From Methanothrix sp. (GTDB lineage: Archaea; Halobacteriota; Methanosarcinia; Methanotrichales; Methanotrichaceae), in the NCBI GenBank assembly GCA_012798025.1, contig JAAZNX010000161.1, positions 1 to 9,920 of the forward strand: a stretch of DNA of 9,920 nucleotides, given 5' to 3'. The notes under the pieces are model-generated. The model was not told the origin of the DNA, made no database searches, and worked only from the letters and a program-made list of their open reading frames with translations. Shown here in pieces: positions 7,301 to 9,920 of the stretch (the stretch's first letter is position 1; each line of letters begins with the position of its first letter). The translations under genes and the position numbers were made by a program.

Positions 7301-7318
7301 GCGGAAAAAACCAAATAC
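7301..7318 (+). promoter_or_regulatory. Weak candidate promoter for the aksE operon
   Basis: GCGGAAAAAACCAAATAC resembles a purine-rich BRE followed by a poor TATA box centred near 7314. This would place transcription start at about 7339-7340, at the ATG of the aksE-like gene, which has no ribosome binding site just upstream. The alternative is the AATATAATAT box at 7283-7291 read in this direction, giving a leader of about 28 bases, but that box lacks a purine-rich element on this side. Confidence 0.25.
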
Positions 7319-7339
7319 CGATAGATTTGATATTACATC

Positions 7340-7819
7340 ATGATCAAGGGCAGGTCTTGGGTCTTCGGCGACGACGTGGATACGGATGTGATCATACCAG
7401 GCAAGTACCTCAGGACCAAGGACACAAAGCTTTGGGCAGAGCATGTTATGGAGGGTCTGGACCCGCAGTTTGCCTCAAGGGTCCGGAAGGGAGACGTCAT
7501 TGTGGCGGGCCGGAACTTCGGCAGCGGCTCCTCTCGGGAGCAGGCTCCAAGAGCCCTGAAGGAGGCTGGGGTGGCCGCAGTGGTGGCCAAGTCCTTTGCT
7601 CGCATATTTTACAGGAACGCCATCAATGTCGGGCTGCCTTTGGTGGAGGCAGATGTGGACTGCAAAGACGGCGACGTGGTAGAAGTCGACCTTGCCTCTG
7701 GAACCGTTCGCGTGGGCGAAAGAGTAATTCAGGGAAGCAGACTTCCTGACTTTTTATTGGATGTTCTGCAAGCGGGAGGCCTGGTAGCCCATCGGAGACA
7801 GCAAAAGAAAGTGACCTGA
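7340..7819 (+). CDS. aksE: Homoaconitase / isopropylmalate dehydratase-type small subunit (probably AksE)
   Basis: This is the small (swivelling domain) subunit of an aconitase-family hydro-lyase, which pairs with a large Fe-S subunit encoded elsewhere. The 159-residue protein has the family hallmarks [17 protein letters not shown] at residues 10-26, [22 protein letters not shown] at 51-72 and [18 protein letters not shown] at 83-100. The substrate-specificity loop reads Y-L-R-T (23-26). In methanogen enzymes (M. jannaschii MJ1271) YLRT marks the homoaconitase that acts on homocitrate-series substrates for coenzyme B, whereas isopropylmalate isomerase has a YLVY-type loop. This favours AksE/HacB over LeuD, although these enzymes can accept both kinds of substrate. 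The ATG has no clear ribosome binding site, which suggests a leaderless message. It is followed after 5 bases by the cysteine-rich unknown and then by an AksF-like dehydrogenase. Confidence 0.88.
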   Translation: MIKGRSWVFGDDVDTDVIIPGKYLRTKDTKLWAEHVMEGLDPQFASRVRKGDVIVAGRNFGSGSSREQAPRALKEAGVAAVVAKSFARIFYRNAINVGLPLVEADVDCKDGDVVEVDLASGTVRVGERVIQGSRLPDFLLDVLQAGGLVAHRRQQKKVT

Positions 7820-7824
7820 TCTGT

Positions 7825-8652
7825 ATGATATTTCCTGAGGACTATAAATCAGTTGGCATAAAGTATCAAGAGCGTCGGGGCGAGCCCATCTACTTCGCCA
7901 CACAATACCTCATCAACCTGGATGGGCCAAGGCTTTATCGCGTGCAAAGCTCGGGCAAGGGTTTCATGAGGCAACTGGAAAGCCTGGAACTGATTGCTTC
8001 CGGCACTGAGATTGTGTTTTATCCTGGTGAGGTTGACACTCGCAACAGGGCAATGATGATAGATCTGGCTGCAGAAGCATGCCGCAGCACGGGCGCGAAC
8101 ACAGTCGTCTTTAAGGGACCGGATGAGCATGTGACTTTCGTCAAAGACCCCGACCCTGCAGCGGTCCTGACCATCGAGGTCTTGGATGTCTCTCCGCCCG
8201 ATCCTCCGTGGCTTGTGTATGTGCTGGAGAGGCTGGAGCGCTGCGGCGTGCTGGGCGATCTGACCGTACGATTTTTGCCCCGTATTTTGGATCTGCGCAA
8301 GTTCGATTGTGACTGTGTCTATTATCCCTGCAGGGCCTCTGGCCTGGGCAGGTCCCTTGACTATGATCGCGTCACTCATGAAAAGCCCAGGATCGTGGGC
8401 TGCGAGGTCTCGAGGGAGATATTTCTGGCAGGAAATGCCGGCAAGGAATATGAGTTCATCAACATATGTCCAGTCAAGAGCGAGGAGCATATCTTTGACC
8501 CGGCCGGACCGTTCATCACTCGCTGCTGTAAATCCGAGCGCAGAGGTTTGACTCGCTTGAACGGCCAGACGGGCATTATAGTGCACTGGGGAGATGGCCC
8601 CTGGAAGATAGCTGAGGCGGTGAGATGTCTGGTGAAAGAGCTTGGAAGATAG
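7825..8652 (+). CDS. Uncharacterised cysteine-rich protein within the aks-type operon
   Basis: I do not recognise a characterised family for this 275-residue soluble protein. It has ten cysteines: C86, C140, C162, C164, C169, C193, C215, C234, C235 and C268. The densest cluster is D-C-D-C-V-Y-Y-P-C at 161-169, and R-C-C-K-S-E-R-R follows at 233-240. These could bind a metal or Fe-S cluster or be redox-active, but the spacing fits no classic motif I can name. Conserved-looking stretches are FYPGEVDTRNRAMMIDLAAE (65-84), VVFKGPDEHVTFVKDP (94-109) and INICPVKSEEHIFDPAGPF (212-230). There is no signal peptide or membrane helix. It begins 5 bases after aksE and its 3' end overlaps the dehydrogenase by 28 bases, so all three are certainly one transcription unit. 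Placement suggests a role in 2-oxoacid elongation or coenzyme B side-chain synthesis; this is inference only. Confidence 0.85.
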   Translation: MIFPEDYKSVGIKYQERRGEPIYFATQYLINLDGPRLYRVQSSGKGFMRQLESLELIASGTEIVFYPGEVDTRNRAMMIDLAAEACRSTGANTVVFKGPDEHVTFVKDPDPAAVLTIEVLDVSPPDPPWLVYVLERLERCGVLGDLTVRFLPRILDLRKFDCDCVYYPCRASGLGRSLDYDRVTHEKPRIVGCEVSREIFLAGNAGKEYEFINICPVKSEEHIFDPAGPFITRCCKSERRGLTRLNGQTGIIVHWGDGPWKIAEAVRCLVKELGR

Positions 8653-9602
8653 CCGTCGTCCCAGGAGATGGCATAGGTCCCGAGGTCGTAAGATCCGCCC
8701 TGGCTGTCCTTGACGCCGCAGGGGCCAAGTTCGAACAGGTTAATGTGGAGATAGGCTTTGGTCGCTGGAAGCGTCTTGGCCTGGCAATGGCAGATGAAGA
8801 TCTTGAGACCATCAAGCAGTGCGACTGCGTCCTTCTGGGGGCAATCACCACGCCTCCGGATCCAAGTTACAGGAGCATTCTATTGCGGCTGCGAAAGGAG
8901 CTTGACCTTTACGCCAATATCAGGCCTTTTCGCTCCAAAGCCCTCGATTTCATCATCGTGCGTGAGAACACCGAGGGGCTTTATTCCGGACTGGAGGAGG
9001 TCGGGGCGGAGGAGGCCCGGACCTTGCGGGTCGTTACTCGAAGGGGTTCGGAGAGAATTGCAGAGAAGGCCTGCGAAATAGCGGCCAGAAAAAGAAGGCT
9101 AACTATAGTGCATAAGTCCAATGTCCTGCAAAGCGATCGTTTATTCCTCAAGACCTGCCAGGCGGTGGCGATGAGGCACGGGATTTTAGTGGACGACATG
9201 CTTGTGGACACAGCGGCCTACAACCTGGTAGTCAATCCCCAGAGGTTTGATGTCATTGTTACTACAAACCTTTTCGGGGACATTTTGAGCGACGAGGCCG
9301 CAGGCTTGGTGGGCTCCCTTGGGCTTTGCGCAAGCGCAAACGTGGGCATGAATAGCGCTCTGTTCGAGCCCATTCATGGCAGCGCTCCGGACATCGCAGG
9401 GAAGGGCATTGCAAATCCACTGGGGGCCATTCGCAGTGCTGCCATGATGATGGAGTGGATGGGTGAGACGGAGAAGGCAACGGGGATCGAAGCTGCTGTG
9501 CAGTGGGCACTTGATAATGAAATTAAGACGCCAGATATCGGCGGAAGGTGCAGCACAGAGGAAGTTACGAATGCCTTGACCCGATACCTGGAAAGATCAT
9601 GA
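8625..9602 (+). CDS. aksF: Isocitrate/isopropylmalate-family dehydrogenase (probably AksF; LeuB possible)
   Basis: This beta-decarboxylating dehydrogenase oxidises a (homo)isocitrate- or isopropylmalate-type 2-hydroxyacid to the next 2-oxoacid with loss of CO2. The 325-residue protein has [13 protein letters not shown] at 9-21, the substrate arginine region [14 protein letters not shown] at 88-101, [10 protein letters not shown] at 113-122 with Tyr120, K164 in the VHKSNVL segment, D195, and metal ligands D219 and D223 in [26 protein letters not shown] at 251-265 has Asp-Ile at 256-257, which in this family indicates NAD rather than NADP use. No serine-rich isocitrate dehydrogenase substrate loop is seen. 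Assignment as AksF (threo-isocitrate dehydrogenase of the coenzyme B pathway) rather than LeuB rests mainly on the adjacent YLRT-type small subunit. The ATG overlaps the upstream gene by 28 bases, with GGTGAG immediately before it. Confidence 0.87.
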   Translation: MSGERAWKIAVVPGDGIGPEVVRSALAVLDAAGAKFEQVNVEIGFGRWKRLGLAMADEDLETIKQCDCVLLGAITTPPDPSYRSILLRLRKELDLYANIRPFRSKALDFIIVRENTEGLYSGLEEVGAEEARTLRVVTRRGSERIAEKACEIAARKRRLTIVHKSNVLQSDRLFLKTCQAVAMRHGILVDDMLVDTAAYNLVVNPQRFDVIVTTNLFGDILSDEAAGLVGSLGLCASANVGMNSALFEPIHGSAPDIAGKGIANPLGAIRSAAMMMEWMGETEKATGIEAAVQWALDNEIKTPDIGGRCSTEEVTNALTRYLERS

Positions 9603-9604
9603 GG

Positions 9605-9724
9605 TCATCTTTTCTTTTTCCATATATTCGCAAACCAGCGAGAAAGGCTCCAGGGCAAGCTGTTCTCAAGCCGTTTTCTAATCAGATCTTGATTGTCTTT
9701 TCCCTTCCCTGGCAGCTTCCTCAT
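9605..9724 (-). CDS. Candidate small basic protein, 39 residues
   Basis: An ATG at 9724-9722 opens a 39-codon frame ending in TGA at 9607-9605, two bases from the converging dehydrogenase stop. The protein starts MRKLPGKGKD and ends SLSRWFANIWKKKR; it is strongly basic, has three tryptophans, and its last 25 residues could form an amphipathic helix for binding nucleic acid or membrane. TAGGAG at 9734-9729 gives a ribosome binding site with 4-base spacing, and a TATA-like AGTATTAAG at 9767-9759 would start transcription near 9737. That combination is uncommon for a chance frame this short. Against it, the Lys-rich end is the complement of the T-tract terminator, and I know no homologue. No function is proposed. 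Confidence 0.4.
   Translation of the reverse strand: MRKLPGKGKDNQDLIRKRLENSLPWSLSRWFANIWKKKR
9608..9620 (+). terminator. T-tract terminator after the aksF-like gene
   Basis: TTTTCTTTTT occupies 9610-9619, starting 8 bases after the stop codon of the dehydrogenase gene. A U-rich tract without a hairpin is the usual archaeal intrinsic terminator. The candidate small minus-strand gene reads through the same bases as its final Lys/Arg codons. Confidence 0.55.
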
Positions 9725-9758
9725 AAAGCTCCTACGATTTAGTTGGGGCTTTTCATGG

Positions 9759-9767
9759 CTTAATACT
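9759..9767 (-). promoter_or_regulatory. TATA-like box ahead of the candidate small gene
   Basis: The minus strand reads AGTATTAAG, centred about 39 bases upstream of the ATG at 9724. Expected transcription start near 9737 leaves a 12-13-base leader holding the TAGGAG ribosome binding site. The preceding CATCA is a weak BRE. Support is positional only. Confidence 0.25.
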
Positions 9768-9795
9768 TGATGGTCCTGGAAGTGCCGTGCTGATC

Positions 9796-9812
9796 GAAAG
9801 GTTTTTTATTCT
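9796..9812 (+). promoter_or_regulatory. BRE/TATA promoter for the gene at the right edge
   Basis: CGAAAGG followed by TTTTTTATTC gives a purine-rich BRE and an AT-rich box centred near 9806. Transcription would begin around 9830, at or next to the ATG at 9828. No ribosome binding site precedes that ATG (TTCCACC), so a leaderless message is likely. Confidence 0.45.
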
Positions 9813-9827
9813 TAAATTCGTTCCACC

Positions 9828-9920
9828 ATGAGAATGAGCGAGGGAATTAGCGAGACAGAGAATAAGAGCTCTCTGAAGAAGAACAAGCTCGATTTAAAGA
9901 GCAAGCTGGATATCAAAGAA
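9828..9920 (+). CDS. N-terminus of an unidentified lysine-rich protein (partial, runs off right edge)
   Basis: From ATG 9828 the frame is open for 31 codons to the window end; a second in-frame ATG follows at 9834. The visible peptide is hydrophilic and rich in Lys, Glu and Ser, with a repeating pattern K-L-D-(L/I)-K (K20-L21-D22-L23-K24 and K26-L27-D28-I29-K30), and has no hydrophobic segment. It could be a charged, flexible or coiled-coil N-terminal extension of a longer protein. The promoter-like sequence just upstream supports a real gene start. Family and function cannot be read from this much sequence. Confidence 0.5.
   Translation, partial: MRMSEGISETENKSSLKKNKLDLKSKLDIKE

Noticed and set aside
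7273..7749. Frame-shifted open frame overlapping the aksE-like gene on the same strand
   Set aside because: Its translation is a low-complexity Gly/Arg-rich shadow, whereas the other frame holds all aconitase small-subunit motifs.
7849..8586. Minus-strand open frame of 245 codons opposite the cysteine-rich gene
   Set aside because: The plus-strand frame is tied into an operon by 5-base spacing and a 28-base overlap; the antisense translation looks like a codon-bias shadow with no family features.
1..9920. CRISPR array, tRNA/rRNA genes, transposon ends or prophage signs
   Set aside because: No regularly spaced repeats, cloverleaf-like sequence, transposase motif or terminal inverted repeats were found on reading both strands.

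Overview
This window reads as part of a methanogenic archaeon's chromosome, probably order Methanosarcinales and possibly Methanothrix-like (the genus is an inference). The evidence is a gene of the methanogenesis marker protein 14 family, a two-component SUF system (SufC plus one SufB-type scaffold), an aconitase-family small subunit with the YLRT loop of methanogen homoaconitases, a matching beta-decarboxylating dehydrogenase, and archaeal-style signals (BRE/TATA elements, T-tract terminators, GGAGGTGAT ribosome binding sites). I see no insertion sequence, phage gene, CRISPR array, tRNA or rRNA.

Left part, all on the minus strand and listed in transcription order from 7250 down to 1: sufC, then sufB overlapping it, a six-helix YihY/BrkB membrane protein, a large soluble hybrid histidine kinase (three PAS regions, HisKA, HATPase, receiver), the methanogenesis marker 14 gene, and an open reading frame that begins 2 bases after the marker-14 stop and runs off the left edge. 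That last partial gene carries an FPPC-IK motif like the C-terminal Fe-S domain of archaeal primase large subunits. A T-rich tract after sufB and sequence signals ahead of the kinase and marker-14 genes suggest several transcription units rather than one operon.

Right part, plus strand, diverging from sufC at about 7260-7340: a tight three-gene operon of homoaconitase-type small subunit (aksE/hacB), an unrecognised cysteine-rich protein, and an isocitrate/isopropylmalate-type dehydrogenase (aksF-like). Together these fit the 2-oxoacid chain-elongation pathway that makes 2-oxosuberate for coenzyme B, although a leucine role cannot be excluded. The unknown middle gene is the most interesting object here, because the late steps of coenzyme B side-chain synthesis (decarboxylation and thiol introduction) lack assigned enzymes to my knowledge.

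After a T-tract terminator, a possible 39-residue basic protein gene lies convergently on the minus strand (9605-9724) with a good ribosome binding site and a TATA-like element. A lysine-rich reading frame with its own promoter starts at 9828 and leaves the window on the right. No gene-free stretch exceeds about 225 bases.
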